From contig CALYBB010000042.1 in NCBI GenBank assembly GCA_944393715.1, forward strand, positions 1-44,213: DNA of 44,213 nucleotides, in the 5' to 3' direction. Below, piece after piece: positions 14,891 through 23,983 of this stretch; position 1 is the stretch's first letter; every line of letters begins with the position of its first letter. The notes under the pieces are model-generated. The model searched no databases. It had not been told where the DNA came from and worked only from the letters and a program-made list of their open reading frames with translations. This stretch comes from an uncultured Alphaproteobacteria bacterium. GTDB taxonomy: Bacteria > Pseudomonadota > Alphaproteobacteria > RF32 > CAG-239. Made by a program: the position numbers and the translations under genes.

Positions 14891-16426
14891 TCATTTTTCT
14901 TTTTGGGAAAAGAGGCTTATCTTCTCTATTTTTATAACTCCTAAAAATAATAAAATCAAGCAAAAGGTTATAATGGGGCCGTTACCAAAACGGCTATATA
15001 TTGTTGGTGGTAAAATCGGCTGATTGAAACGGATGTCGGAAATGCCGGTTTCGTTTAATTTTAGGACGCCTTTTTCTTTGCCGAAGGCTGTTATCAGGCC
15101 GCTAATGCCATTGTTGGCTGCACGGACAACGGTCAGACCTTCTTCTATTGCGCGCAATTTGGCGGCTACCCAGTGTTGATAAGGTCCGGCAGAATCACCA
15201 TACCAGCCGTCGTTGGTCAGGTTAATTAAAAAATCTGGTCGATCAGATTGTTTAATTATCTGGTGTGGAAAAATAATTTCATAGCATATGGCGCCGCTAA
15301 AAGAAGGTAGTTTGGGCAGGGCTATCTTTTGGGGACCATTGCCTTGTCCAAATGTTCCGATTACATTAGCAATCGGGCGGATAAAGTCCGGCAGATATTG
15401 GCGAAAAGGGATGTATTCACCAAACGGAACCAAATGGGTTTTGTGATACAAGGCTGCAATATTGCCGTGCTCGTCTATGACTGCCATGGAATTGTGCGGC
15501 ACATACCAGCCGTCTTTGGGCTGATAGGTAATCATGCCAGCAATGAGATAACTGCCGGCGGCGAGAATTTCAGCTGCTTGTTGGCGGCGGGTGTCGTCAG
15601 AATCCAGCATAAAAGGCGAAGCTGTTTCGCCCCAGATGATAAATTTGGGCTTTATTTGTGCCGGTGCGGCGCTCATGCGCAGATAGGTCTGAAAGTTGGA
15701 TTCCTTGGCTTCGGCGTTCCATTTGAGTGTTTGGGGGATGCTGGGTTGGACAATGCGCAAGACAATATCGTTCTTAACTTCATGGTCAACAGATAAACGC
15801 CACCAGCCGAAAAGCCAAAGGGCAGCCAGTTCGCCAATTATGATTCCGAGAATCATAATAAAGTTTTTTAAACGGCGGTCGTTGAACCATAGACCGCCAA
15901 TACTGCAGCAGCTGACGACTGCCAGCGATAACAAGTATGTTCCTCCCAAGGATGCCGCTTGTATCAGATTGTTGCTGAAAGCCAGCATATATCCGGATAA
16001 ATTCCAAGGGAAGCCCGTGAAAATAAAGCTGCGTATCCATTCAAAAATGATTGTTGCTGCGCAAAAGCTCAACCATTTTTGCCATGGTTTGTTCGCATAG
16101 TAACTGATGAGTGCCGGAAAAGCGTAAAACAGACCAAAAAAGCCGCCACAGGCAATGAGGACAAAGGGATAAAGCCAGCCGAATTTATCCGGCTCAATCA
16201 ACAAAGCGTTGCCGATCCAGCTTAAACCAAAAGCAAAATGAGCAAAACCAAAGCAATATCCCAGCCCGAAAGCTTTTTTGCCTGATTTGGCGTTAAGAAG
16301 AAGAAAAAACAGTGCTGAAAAGCCTATAATCGCGGCCGGAAAAATATAAGAAGGCGCAAAGCCGAAATGGCTCAGTGCTCCAGCAAAAAAAGCGGTTGTT
16401 TTGCCGTATTTCAGCAGCATATTCAT
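14891..16426 (-). CDS. lnt: Apolipoprotein N-acyltransferase
   Basis: 511 residues, as expected. About six N-terminal membrane segments precede a periplasmic nitrilase-fold domain. The catalytic triad is visible: Glu267 in IIWGETAS, Lys329 in LYHKTHLVPFGEYIP and Cys381 in SGAICYEIIFP. Lnt adds the third acyl chain to the N-terminal Cys of lipoproteins in the inner membrane, preparing them for export to the outer membrane. One C-terminal membrane helix follows. It lies 12 bases after corC, the standard order. Confidence 0.96.
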   Translation of the reverse strand: MNMLLKYGKTTAFFAGALSHFGFAPSYIFPAAIIGFSALFFLLLNAKSGKKAFGLGYCFGFAHFAFGLSWIGNALLIEPDKFGWLYPFVLIACGGFFGLFYAFPALISYYANKPWQKWLSFCAATIIFEWIRSFIFTGFPWNLSGYMLAFSNNLIQAASLGGTYLLSLAVVSCCSIGGLWFNDRRLKNFIMILGIIIGELAALWLFGWWRLSVDHEVKNDIVLRIVQPSIPQTLKWNAEAKESNFQTYLRMSAAPAQIKPKFIIWGETASPFMLDSDDTRRQQAAEILAAGSYLIAGMITYQPKDGWYVPHNSMAVIDEHGNIAALYHKTHLVPFGEYIPFRQYLPDFIRPIANVIGTFGQGNGPQKIALPKLPSFSGAICYEIIFPHQIIKQSDRPDFLINLTNDGWYGDSAGPYQHWVAAKLRAIEEGLTVVRAANNGISGLITAFGKEKGVLKLNETGISDIRFNQPILPPTIYSRFGNGPIITFCLILLFLGVIKIEKISLFSQKEK

Positions 16427-16438
16427 AAAAATCGTTGT

Positions 16439-17311
16439 TTATTCTCCAGCTGTTTGCGGTCTGATAATTAAAACTTTTTTAATTTGGCAGAGATCAACGT
16501 CTAAAATACGGAATTTAATGCCGTCGCGACCGTTGATTACCTCTCCGCGTTCGGGAATTCGCTGTACCAAATTGAATATAAGACCATTGAGTGTTTCAAT
16601 TTCAGCGGCTTCGTCTTGGCTCATTCCTTGATATAGATCCAAACCACAGGTTTCTTTGATCTCGGAGAGTTCGGCTTTGCCGTCGGCCAGAATGCTGCCA
16701 TTTTGCGGGTTGCAAACAATGGATTCTTCTTCACGGTCGTATTCGTCCTCAATATCGCCGACAATCTCTTCCAGCAAATCTTCAATAGTAACCAGTCCGT
16801 CGATACCGCCGTAATCATCAACAACCGCTGCCATATGAATTTTTTCTTGCTGCATTTCTTTAAGCAGATCCAAAACTTTTTTCTCCGGCGATACAAATTT
16901 TATCTTATCGCTGATTAAATCGGTAACTTTTAAGTCTTTTTGGTTTTGGAGGACGCCTTTGACAACGTCGATAACGTGGACGATGCCTAAAATATCATCC
17001 ATTGATTCGCCATAAATGGGAATTCTTGAGTGGCCGGCCGAAACCATTAATTCAGCCAATTTAATAACGTTGCCGTTTTGAGGAAAAGCTATAATGTCTG
17101 CCCGCGGAATCATTGCGTTGCTGCATTTACGGTCACGCAAGTCAAGCACGTTGTTCAGCAACAATTGTTCATGTTCGCTAAAGTCATCGTCACCGTTTTC
17201 GCTTGCTTCTTCAATCAGGTCTTCAATTGTTTCGCGCACAGTTTCGGTTTGTTTGGTTTTAAACCATCGAGAAAAAAAATGAGTTTTGAGATGTTGAGAG
17301 TCTTCAGGCAT
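16439..17311 (-). CDS. corC: CorC/TlyC-family CBS-domain protein
   Basis: 290 residues, the length of E. coli YbeX/CorC, with no DUF21 membrane domain. Two CBS domains lie around residues 60-185 (MIPRADIIAFPQ; VDDYGGIDGLVTIEDLLEEI) and a CorC_HlyC-type domain at the C-terminus. The family is tied to Mg/Co tolerance and, with ybeY, to ribosome maturation; biochemical role is not settled. It starts 6 bases after ybeY and lies in the miaB-phoH-ybeY-corC-lnt operon. AAGGAG is present but 13 bases from the ATG, rather far. Confidence 0.93.
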   Translation of the reverse strand: MPEDSQHLKTHFFSRWFKTKQTETVRETIEDLIEEASENGDDDFSEHEQLLLNNVLDLRDRKCSNAMIPRADIIAFPQNGNVIKLAELMVSAGHSRIPIYGESMDDILGIVHVIDVVKGVLQNQKDLKVTDLISDKIKFVSPEKKVLDLLKEMQQEKIHMAAVVDDYGGIDGLVTIEDLLEEIVGDIEDEYDREEESIVCNPQNGSILADGKAELSEIKETCGLDLYQGMSQDEAAEIETLNGLIFNLVQRIPERGEVINGRDGIKFRILDVDLCQIKKVLIIRPQTAGE

Positions 17312-17317
17312 TTGTTT

Positions 17318-17842
17318 TTATAACTCCTTATAGGGATTATCAATATTCAGTCGTTGCAGAATTTCAATTTCAATATTTTCCATTTTATCGGCATCGACAT
17401 CGGTTTGGTGGTCAAAGCCAAACAGATGCAAAATGCCATGCACCAACAAATGTGCTAGGTGATTTTGCAGAGGGATGTGTTTTTGTTCGGCTTCTTTTTT
17501 TAATGTTTCCAGAGCAATGATGATGTCTCCAAGTTCGGTTTCAGGGGATAATTCTTGCTCCTTCCAGAACGCGTCATCGTCGATATTGGCAAAGGATAAG
17601 ACATTGGTCGGTTTGTTCAACCCTCTAAAACTATTGTTTAGTTTTTGTACTTCGACATTATTGCTCAAACTTAGATTAATACAAATGGGCTTGTTAAAAC
17701 CAATTTTTATATTTTGGTGTTGTTTTTGCAGATATGCCAACGCTTCGTTAAAGACCTGTCGGCACCAAATATCCGGAGCGGCAGATTCTTTCAGCCAGTT
17801 TTCATCATCGATAATGATTGTAAGAGAGTTATTCATCGCCAT
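17318..17842 (-). CDS. ybeY: Endoribonuclease YbeY, rRNA maturation factor
   Basis: 174 residues. The zinc site HGILHLFGFDH, with three His residues, identifies the UPF0054/YbeY metalloprotein; NVLSFANIDDD earlier is also typical. YbeY is needed for 16S rRNA 3' processing and 70S quality control. The start at 17842 overlaps the end of phoH by 14 bases; a second ATG two codons later (17836) is possible. Central gene of a classic operon. Confidence 0.95.
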   Translation of the reverse strand: MAMNNSLTIIIDDENWLKESAAPDIWCRQVFNEALAYLQKQHQNIKIGFNKPICINLSLSNNVEVQKLNNSFRGLNKPTNVLSFANIDDDAFWKEQELSPETELGDIIIALETLKKEAEQKHIPLQNHLAHLLVHGILHLFGFDHQTDVDADKMENIEIEILQRLNIDNPYKEL

Positions 17843-18794
17843 ATACTTTTTTGCTCTTTTTTTCGTAGGCTTGGACTATTTTGGCAACCAGTCCGTGACG
17901 GACAACATCATCAGATGAAAATCTTACCGAACCAATATTGGGGGTGCCCTTTAGAACATCAAGGGCATCACGCAGTCCGGAAATAACACCGCGGGGAAGA
18001 TCAACCTGACTTAAGTCGCCGTTGACAACCATGCGTGAATTTTCGCCCAATCGAGTTAAAAACATTTTCATTTGCATGGGGGTTGTGTTTTGGGCTTCGT
18101 CAAGGATAATAAAGGCATTTGAAAGCGTGCGGCCACGCATAAAGGCCAGAGGCGCAATTTCAATCTCGCCCAAGGCCAGTTTTTTGTCAACCTGTTCAGC
18201 CGGCAACATTTCATATAAAGCATCATAAAGCGGGCGCAGGTAAGGATCGACTTTTTCTTTCAGGTCGCCGGGGAGAAAGCCCAAATTCTCGCCGGCTTCA
18301 ACCGCTGGACGGGATAAAATAATTTTATCGATTGTTCCTTCAAGCATCATTGAAACGGCCAGAGCCACAGCCAAATAGGTTTTGCCTGTACCTGCGGGTC
18401 CTAAGCCGAAAACTAATTCGTTTTGCAGCATGGTTTGGATATATTCTGCTTGGGTGGCTGAGCGAGGGTATATGTGACGTTTTTTTGTTTTGAGCACCAG
18501 ATTACTTAAGTCTTGCACTGTTTGGCTGTCAATGCCGTCGCCGCACATTCTGGCCGCGGCCTTAACTTCTTGTTCGCCGATGTCTATGCCTCGGCTGACT
18601 TTGTTGTATAAAACGTCAATGGCATTTTTGGCTTGCTCGATGGCTTGTTTGCCGCCTTTGATGGTAATGTTGTTGCCAAAGGCAGCGATTTCAACGCCGA
18701 GACATTTTTCCAGCGTTTTCAGGTTGGCATCCTGAGCACCGACCATCTGCTGAACTAATGTGTTGTTAAACAATTCAAAAGAAATTTCCGCCAT
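17829..18794 (-). CDS. phoH: PhoH-like ATPase
   Basis: 321 residues. Walker A FGLGPAGTGKTYLAV and Walker B FIILDEAQNTTPMQMK are clear; the N-terminal 100 residues resemble the KH-like leader of PhoL proteins. It is a cytosolic P-loop ATPase believed to act with YbeY in RNA metabolism, though its reaction is not firmly known. AAAGGTAAGG precedes the ATG. It starts 16 bases after miaB. Confidence 0.94.
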   Translation of the reverse strand: MAEISFELFNNTLVQQMVGAQDANLKTLEKCLGVEIAAFGNNITIKGGKQAIEQAKNAIDVLYNKVSRGIDIGEQEVKAAARMCGDGIDSQTVQDLSNLVLKTKKRHIYPRSATQAEYIQTMLQNELVFGLGPAGTGKTYLAVALAVSMMLEGTIDKIILSRPAVEAGENLGFLPGDLKEKVDPYLRPLYDALYEMLPAEQVDKKLALGEIEIAPLAFMRGRTLSNAFIILDEAQNTTPMQMKMFLTRLGENSRMVVNGDLSQVDLPRGVISGLRDALDVLKGTPNIGSVRFSSDDVVRHGLVAKIVQAYEKKSKKVYGDE

Positions 18795-18810
18795 AATTTA
18801 CCTTACCTTT

Positions 18811-20142
18811 CTATTCCGCTATTTCGCCCGACAACGCGTTGGTGGTTGCATTTTTTATTTTAACACGAATAATTTTATTCAACAAGTTTTTGTCTGCCTC
18901 TGCGTATAAGTTTTGCATATAGGGGGTGCGGCCGCATAATTGTTTGGGGTGCCGGCCTTTAGTTTCAAATAAAACGGGAACAGTTTTGCCTACGGAGGCC
19001 AAATTAAATTTTAGTTGATAGGAAAACAGTTTGTCTTGCAAAATGCTGAGCCGTTCTTTTTTGATTTTTTCTTCAATTTGTCCTGACATATCCGCTGCGG
19101 GGGTTCCAGGGCGGCGCGAATATTTAAAAGAAAAGGCCTGAATAAAACCAACCTGATCAACAAGATTGAGGGTTTTCTCAAAATCTTTATCGGTTTCACC
19201 GGGGAAGCCAACAATAAAATCCGATGAAAAACCCAAATCGGGATTTGCTTCTTTTAGACGAGCAATGATATCCAAATATTGTGCAGCGGTATGGCGGCGG
19301 TTCATGGCTTTAAGGACGGCATCGGAACCGGACTGAACCGGCAAATGCAGGTAGGGCATCAGCTTTTTTATTTCCCGATGGCAGGCAATCAGATCATCGG
19401 TAACATCCGCCGGATACGATGTGGTGTAGCGGATGCGTTGCAGGCCGTCAATTTCGTTTAAGCGATGCAGAAGATAAGCCAAATTGCGTTCTTTGCCGTG
19501 TTCGTCTTCGCCGTGATAAGAGTTAACATTTTGTCCCAGTAAGTTGATTTCAAGTGTGCCTTCGTTAACAAGCCTGCGTGCTTCGGCAAGAACGTTTTTG
19601 ATCGGTCGAGATGTTTCAATTCCTCTGGTATAAGGGACGACGCAGTAGGTGCAGAAGTTGTTGCATCCTTCTTGGATAGCCAGAAAGGAGCAACCGCTGT
19701 TACTGTGGTTCTCCGGTAGAAAATCAAATTTTGATTCGGCAGGAAATTCGGTATCAATAATGGTTTGGCCTTGACAGCAAAAGAGGTTTTCCAATATTTT
19801 GGGCAAGCGATGATACGTTAGAGGGCCGAGTGCAAAATCGACAAAAGGGGCGCGCTTGGCAATTTGTTCGTCCTCGGCCTGAACGACACAGCCGACAACG
19901 CCAATGAAAGTGTTTTTGCCGGCGGCCGCACGTTCCTGTTTAATTTGGTGGATGCGTCCTAAATCAGAAAAAAGTTTTTCAGTAGCTTTTTCGCGGATAT
20001 GACATGTATTGAAGATGATTAAATCTGCTTGTCCGGCAGCGGCGGCTTCTTGCATCCCCATATTATCCAAAATTCCGGCAATCCTGTGGGAATCATAGAC
20101 GTTCATTTGGCAGCCGAAAGTTTTGATGTAGTATTTTTTCAT
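18811..20142 (-). CDS. miaB: tRNA-2-methylthio-N6-dimethylallyladenosine synthase
   Basis: 443 residues. The N-terminal domain YIKTFGCQMNVYDSHR binds the auxiliary cluster with Cys residues in FNTCHIREKA and VVGCV. The radical SAM motif is CNNFCTYCVVPYTRG; a TRAM RNA-binding domain closes the protein. MiaB adds the methylthio group to isopentenyl-A37 made by MiaA, whose gene is also in this window (33090). It is first in a five-gene operon behind a good promoter. The ribosome site is weak (GAGC, 11 bases off). Confidence 0.97.
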   Translation of the reverse strand: MKKYYIKTFGCQMNVYDSHRIAGILDNMGMQEAAAAGQADLIIFNTCHIREKATEKLFSDLGRIHQIKQERAAAGKNTFIGVVGCVVQAEDEQIAKRAPFVDFALGPLTYHRLPKILENLFCCQGQTIIDTEFPAESKFDFLPENHSNSGCSFLAIQEGCNNFCTYCVVPYTRGIETSRPIKNVLAEARRLVNEGTLEINLLGQNVNSYHGEDEHGKERNLAYLLHRLNEIDGLQRIRYTTSYPADVTDDLIACHREIKKLMPYLHLPVQSGSDAVLKAMNRRHTAAQYLDIIARLKEANPDLGFSSDFIVGFPGETDKDFEKTLNLVDQVGFIQAFSFKYSRRPGTPAADMSGQIEEKIKKERLSILQDKLFSYQLKFNLASVGKTVPVLFETKGRHPKQLCGRTPYMQNLYAEADKNLLNKIIRVKIKNATTNALSGEIAE

Positions 20143-20181
20143 TTTTGTTAAAAGCTCATTATTATTTATTATCTTTTTTTT

Positions 20182-20210
20182 ATTTTAAGCCAATATCCAG
20201 CGGTTTTCAA
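20182..20210 (-). promoter_or_regulatory. Predicted promoter of the miaB-phoH-ybeY-corC-lnt operon
   Basis: On the minus strand TTGAAA (20210-20205), a 17-base spacer and TAAAAT (20187-20182) give five of six consensus matches at each box. Transcription would start near 20175, leaving a leader of about 30 bases before miaB. Confidence 0.65.
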
Positions 20211-20239
20211 ACTTTTTTTCAGCCTTTTCCTTATTTTAA

Positions 20240-20268
20240 TTGAACATTTAACATATTTTTGTTATTCT
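20240..20268 (+). promoter_or_regulatory. Predicted promoter of the TerB-like gene
   Basis: TTGAAC at 20240-20245, a 17-base spacer and TATTCT at 20263-20268. Start near 20275 would leave a 26-base leader containing CAGGAGG. It diverges from the miaB promoter, with 30 bases between the two -35 boxes. Confidence 0.5.
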
Positions 20269-20300
20269 GCGGGCAGGTGTTAATTTTCAGGAGGCTGTTT

Positions 20301-20747
20301 ATGTCTAGCTTTAATATGAAGAATTCCGTCAATTATATTGCCCGATTGTCTGAAGACGAAAAGGTTGTTTTTTTGCGTGTCTTAGCAACCTTGGCTCGGA
20401 TTGACGGTAATTTTGACGAGGATGAGCAAGCTTTTGTCAAAGATATTGCCGTTATCTTCGGTGTTCCTCAGAGTAAATTTGATGTTATTTTGGCATCTTT
20501 GTCAGATGATGAATTGGTTAAAGAGGCGGCCAAGATTAAGAACCGCCAGGCCGCTTTGCAGCTAATAAAAGAGGCTTGTTTGTTGGCTAATTCTGATGGT
20601 GATTTATCCGAACGGGAAGTGGTGTTAATCGGCCGGATTGGTCAGGCTATGGGAATTGAGCTCGAAAAAATAGAACAGATCAGTCAGTGGGTTATTGACA
20701 GAATCGTTTGGTTGGAACAGGGAAAGATGATTTTTGAGCAAGTATAA
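20301..20747 (+). CDS. TerB-like helical protein
   Basis: 148 residues, all helical, with two Asp-rich turns: ARIDGNFDEDEQAF and ANSDGDLSEREVVLIGRIG. Such paired D-G-x-[FL]-x-x-x-E turns are the mark of TerB/DjlA-N domains, found in tellurite-resistance and membrane-stress contexts; they may bind metal and act as a scaffold. No signal or membrane segment is seen. The ATG at 20301 has CAGGAGG 7 bases upstream. The gene is followed after 27 bases by an unknown coiled-coil gene on the same strand, so the two probably form a unit. No other ter genes are in view, so a tellurite role is not implied. Confidence 0.7.
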   Translation: MSSFNMKNSVNYIARLSEDEKVVFLRVLATLARIDGNFDEDEQAFVKDIAVIFGVPQSKFDVILASLSDDELVKEAAKIKNRQAALQLIKEACLLANSDGDLSEREVVLIGRIGQAMGIELEKIEQISQWVIDRIVWLEQGKMIFEQV

Positions 20748-20774
20748 ATTTAGGCAGCAGAGAGGTGAAACCTC

Positions 20775-21938
20775 ATGGAAAAGATGATTGTTAATTTGCA
20801 AGATGTTGATGTTATGCAAACTCGGGAATTTGAAGAATATACCGATTTTAAAGAACAGTTGGATTTTGAATTTGAGAACAGGGCGTTTGTGCGGACATAT
20901 TTGCCGCAAGAGGTGAGGGCGCGCGATGATGCTTTGGGCAACAGCTTGGCAAAGATGGAACCGCAGATTCTTAAGCAAAAGGCCGATGAGTTGATTAAAG
21001 CGCAGCGGCTGGATACGCGTTATGGGGAATTGATTGAACACATGGCAGCCAAACAGACAGGAAACTATAGCCAGTTTAACTCAATGTGGAGTCCGATTTT
21101 GTGGCAATCAAGAGAAGATCAATCGCAGGCGAAGGTTGCGGTCGGAGATCAAACGATGGATGCTTTTGATTTGGATTATATAATAGCGGAAAGTTTGCAA
21201 AAACTATATTCGGGAGAAGATCCGAAAGCTGAATATTATGATTGGATTGAAAGACAAAAACAAATTGAAATTGATATTAATACCGGAGGAACGACGGAAG
21301 AAGAGATCGCTCAACGCAATACTTTTATTGCTTTTTTGGATGATCGTGAAACGGAAATTAAACGTATTATCTCGCTTTACAGCGGGGCGGCGTTTAATCC
21401 GCTCAGTCGTCAACAAGCGGAGGCTCAGCAGAAGCTCAAGTTTTTGACTTTTAAGCTGGGGGAGCTTTATCGTTTGCGCGAGAAGACCAAGGCAACCAAG
21501 GATCATGCTGACAGTCGAGAATATTTTGCCGAACAGGAAAGGCGTGAACGTCAGGCGGCTGTCGCCGCAACGGCGGGAATTGCAGCAATGGCCATAACAG
21601 ACGGAATGATGCAGAGTCTCGGGGAGCAACGTTTGGAGCGGGAAAAAGAACTCGACACGGTTTCGTTGGAACACGGTGTCGGTGAGAGTTTTGTCCAGCT
21701 GCGTCCCGAGACGTATAATAAAGATCAGGCTGAGGATAAAATTAGCCGAGCCGCCCATAACAGGGAAATGATGATGTCTATGTTTGCTGCCATGCGCAAC
21801 GGGATGAGTAAGGAGGAATGGCTTAAAAGGCAACAAAATACGCTCCGTACAGCCGAAGATATCGGACAGAAAGTTCAAAGGCTGCGAGGCTTTAGAGTTA
21901 ATGATTTTAAGGCGTATTTTAATGAAGTGTCGGCTTAG
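20775..21938 (+). CDS. Unknown helical coiled-coil protein
   Basis: 387 residues, not recognised. Highly charged and helical throughout, rich in Glu, Gln, Lys and Arg, with long likely coiled coils (about residues 190-270). A short Ala-rich stretch, AAVAATAGIAAMAITDGMMQ, near residue 265-285 is the only hydrophobic part and is too weak to be a sure membrane segment. GAGAGGTG precedes the ATG by 5-6 bases. It follows the TerB-like gene by 27 bases and could be its partner. It is not an obvious phage or secretion component. Confidence 0.75.
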   Translation: MEKMIVNLQDVDVMQTREFEEYTDFKEQLDFEFENRAFVRTYLPQEVRARDDALGNSLAKMEPQILKQKADELIKAQRLDTRYGELIEHMAAKQTGNYSQFNSMWSPILWQSREDQSQAKVAVGDQTMDAFDLDYIIAESLQKLYSGEDPKAEYYDWIERQKQIEIDINTGGTTEEEIAQRNTFIAFLDDRETEIKRIISLYSGAAFNPLSRQQAEAQQKLKFLTFKLGELYRLREKTKATKDHADSREYFAEQERRERQAAVAATAGIAAMAITDGMMQSLGEQRLEREKELDTVSLEHGVGESFVQLRPETYNKDQAEDKISRAAHNREMMMSMFAAMRNGMSKEEWLKRQQNTLRTAEDIGQKVQRLRGFRVNDFKAYFNEVSA

Positions 21939-22011
21939 GAGTTGACATCAGGAAAAACTTGAGCTATGCAGAAAAAGATGTGTGGTTCTAAATTGCTAAG
22001 GAGATTTTTTG

Positions 22012-22314
22012 ATGATTATTTTGGATCCGTTTTTGGAAGTTTTGGGGCTGATTGTTGATATTTATTTTAAAATTGTCGTGGTTCAAGTGGTTTTGTTTTG
22101 GCTGATACATTTTAAGGTATTGGTTCCGTCAAATAAGTATGCTCAAAAAACGGTTGAACTGCTGGATAAAGCGACGGTTCCGGTTTATGATAAGATTAAA
22201 TCGAAAATTCCGACTGTCTTTTCGGGAATAGATTTTGCGCCGTTCGGCGTGCTTTTGGTTTTGTATTTTATCAGCCGTTTGATTGCCAATCTGCGTATAT
22301 TGATTGTCGGTTGA
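22012..22314 (+). CDS. YggT-family membrane protein
   Basis: 100 residues with two membrane segments, about 10-30 and 75-95, and the family stretch FSGIDFAPFGVLLVLYFI. YggT proteins are small inner-membrane proteins linked to osmotic tolerance and cell division; the mechanism is unknown. The ATG at 22012 has AAGGAGA 8 bases upstream. A weak promoter-like pair, TTGACA at 21942 and TATGCA at 21965 with 17 bases between, lies in the gap before it. The gene overlaps the DUF167 gene that follows; this pair ahead of folD is a common alphaproteobacterial order. Confidence 0.87.
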   Translation: MIILDPFLEVLGLIVDIYFKIVVVQVVLFWLIHFKVLVPSNKYAQKTVELLDKATVPVYDKIKSKIPTVFSGIDFAPFGVLLVLYFISRLIANLRILIVG

Positions 22315-22633
22315 CGTGTTTTTTGAAACGACGCCTAAAGGAATCGTCTTACGGATAAGGCTGCAGCCCGGTGCATCTTGTCAGCGGGTTGCGGGGGTTT
22401 TTGTTGCTGCGGACGGAACAGAGTTTTTGAAAATCAGCGTCGTTAGTATTCCGGAAAAAGGAAAAGCTAACCAAGAACTGTTGTCGTGGCTGGCCAAAAA
22501 GCTTAAGACGGCGAAGTCTGATATGAAGATTGTGTCTGGCGAGATTGATCGAAGTAAGAAGGTTTTGATAACGGCTGACGAAACATTTGTTTTATCGGCG
22601 CTGCAGGCGCTGGCGGAGGGGATGCAAAAATGA
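22304..22633 (+). CDS. DUF167/YggU-family protein
   Basis: 109 residues from a TTG at 22304, or 105 from the GTG at 22316; neither has a clear ribosome site, and translation probably couples to yggT. RIRLQPGASCQRVAG and ISVVSIPEKGKANQELLSWL with a basic surface are typical of the UPF0235/DUF167 fold. Function is unknown. Its stop overlaps the folD start as ATGA. Confidence 0.85.
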   Translation: MSVDVFFETTPKGIVLRIRLQPGASCQRVAGVFVAADGTEFLKISVVSIPEKGKANQELLSWLAKKLKTAKSDMKIVSGEIDRSKKVLITADETFVLSALQALAEGMQK

Positions 22634-23511
22634 CCGCTCAAATTATTTCAGGGAAAGAGATTGCCTCTCGGCGGCGGGAGGATTTGGCTGAAAAAGTTAA
22701 AAATTATTCGGGGTCGGGAACGCCGGTTTTGGCTGTGGTGTTGGTTGGAGAGGATGAAGCCAGCGAAATTTATGTACGCAATAAGAAAAAAGCCGCCGCG
22801 GCAGTTGGAATCGGTTGTGAGGTTATGACTTTTGCATCGTCCATCGGTGAGAACGCGTTGCTTGAAGTTATTGATGAACTTAATGAAAATCCGCATATTA
22901 GCGGGATTATTGTTCAACTGCCGTTGCCGAAGCAGATTAATTCTTTGCATGTTTTATCGCGTATCAGACCCGATAAAGATGTTGACGGTTTTAGCCCTTA
23001 TAACGCGGGGTTGTTGTCATATAATCATCCGGATGCCTTTGTAGCGGCTACGCCAAAAGGGATTTTGGCGTTGTTGCTTGCGGTCGGAATTGAGCTGACA
23101 GGGAAAAATGTCGTAATTATCGGGCGGTCGAATATTGTCGGCAAGCCGTTGGCGATGTTGTTGACTAATCATAACTGCACCGTAACATTGGCGCATTCCA
23201 AAACTCAAAATTTGTCTGAGGCTGTTAGGCAAGCGGATATTGTCGTGGCAGCTTGCGGCCGACCGAAACTGGTTAAAGCCGATTGGCTGAAAGAAGGGGC
23301 GGTCGTGATTGATGTCGGTATCAATCGGGTTGACGGCAGGCTTTGCGGCGATGTTGATTTTGAGGAAGCAAAAGAAAAGGCGTCCTTTATTACACCAGTC
23401 CCAGGCGGAGTAGGGCCTATGACGGTGGCAATGCTTTTGGAAAATACTTTTGAGGCTTTTTGTCGGCAGCAGAATAATCAGGCATGTTGTTGCAGGCATT
23501 GCTGCTCTTAA
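22630..23511 (+). CDS. folD: Bifunctional methylenetetrahydrofolate dehydrogenase/cyclohydrolase
   Basis: 293 residues. IYVRNKKKAA holds the catalytic Tyr and Lys, KDVDGF and the NADP site VIIGRSNIVGKPLA are present, and TPVPGGVGPMTVAMLLENT is intact. FolD interconverts 5,10-methylene- and 10-formyl-tetrahydrofolate in the cytosol, feeding purine and fMet-tRNA synthesis. The odd part is the end: about 15 residues past the usual terminus, finishing ACCCRHCCS, with five Cys and one His in seven positions. The reading frame is clean to a TAA, so this is not an evident frameshift. Third gene of yggT-DUF167-folD. Confidence 0.95.
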   Translation: MTAQIISGKEIASRRREDLAEKVKNYSGSGTPVLAVVLVGEDEASEIYVRNKKKAAAAVGIGCEVMTFASSIGENALLEVIDELNENPHISGIIVQLPLPKQINSLHVLSRIRPDKDVDGFSPYNAGLLSYNHPDAFVAATPKGILALLLAVGIELTGKNVVIIGRSNIVGKPLAMLLTNHNCTVTLAHSKTQNLSEAVRQADIVVAACGRPKLVKADWLKEGAVVIDVGINRVDGRLCGDVDFEEAKEKASFITPVPGGVGPMTVAMLLENTFEAFCRQQNNQACCCRHCCS

Positions 23512-23571
23512 AATTTGGCTTGTGAGGGATTATATTTGCCGCAGTTATAACTTTCTTATCAGGAGGTTTGC

Positions 23572-23937
23572 ATGGCAAGTAAGGTTGTTTTTCTTTTGGA
23601 TAATGACAAAGATTTTTTGGCACTTTATTCCGGATTGTTGCAGAACAAAGGATGTCAGGTCTTTGCAACGGATAATTTGTTTTTGTTGTTGAAGTATGCT
23701 CGGACGGCTTTGCCAGAATGGATTTTTATTGATGAAGATTTTGTGCCGGAACATGAGGCGGAATTGGTTAAAATTATTGATAAAAACTTATTGGGGCATC
23801 AGGCGCATTTTGCGGTTATGAGCGCTCGCCGTGACGGTCGTGCCGAAAAAGGAATACCGGCAGTGGAGTTTATTTATAAACCGGCGGTTTTGGAAAAGAT
23901 GCTGGAAATTACAAAAAACGGTTGCAATTTGCATTAG
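23572..23937 (+). CDS. Stand-alone receiver-domain protein
   Basis: 121 residues, one CheY-like receiver fold with no output domain. The likely phosphoacceptor is Asp54 in IFIDEDF; acidic residues lie at 10 and 12 (LLDND), the switch Ser is Ser84 in VMSA and the conserved Lys is Lys103 in IYKPA. All positions needed for phosphorylation seem present, though the acidic pocket is D-N-D rather than D-D. AGGAGG precedes the ATG by 5 bases. No histidine kinase is nearby, so its partner is unknown. It could be a shuttle in a phosphorelay or a diverged structural receiver. Confidence 0.75.
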   Translation: MASKVVFLLDNDKDFLALYSGLLQNKGCQVFATDNLFLLLKYARTALPEWIFIDEDFVPEHEAELVKIIDKNLLGHQAHFAVMSARRDGRAEKGIPAVEFIYKPAVLEKMLEITKNGCNLH

Positions 23938-23983
23938 AGCCTTTAATATCTTCGGCATGTTGTTTTTGTGTAGGGAATAAATT

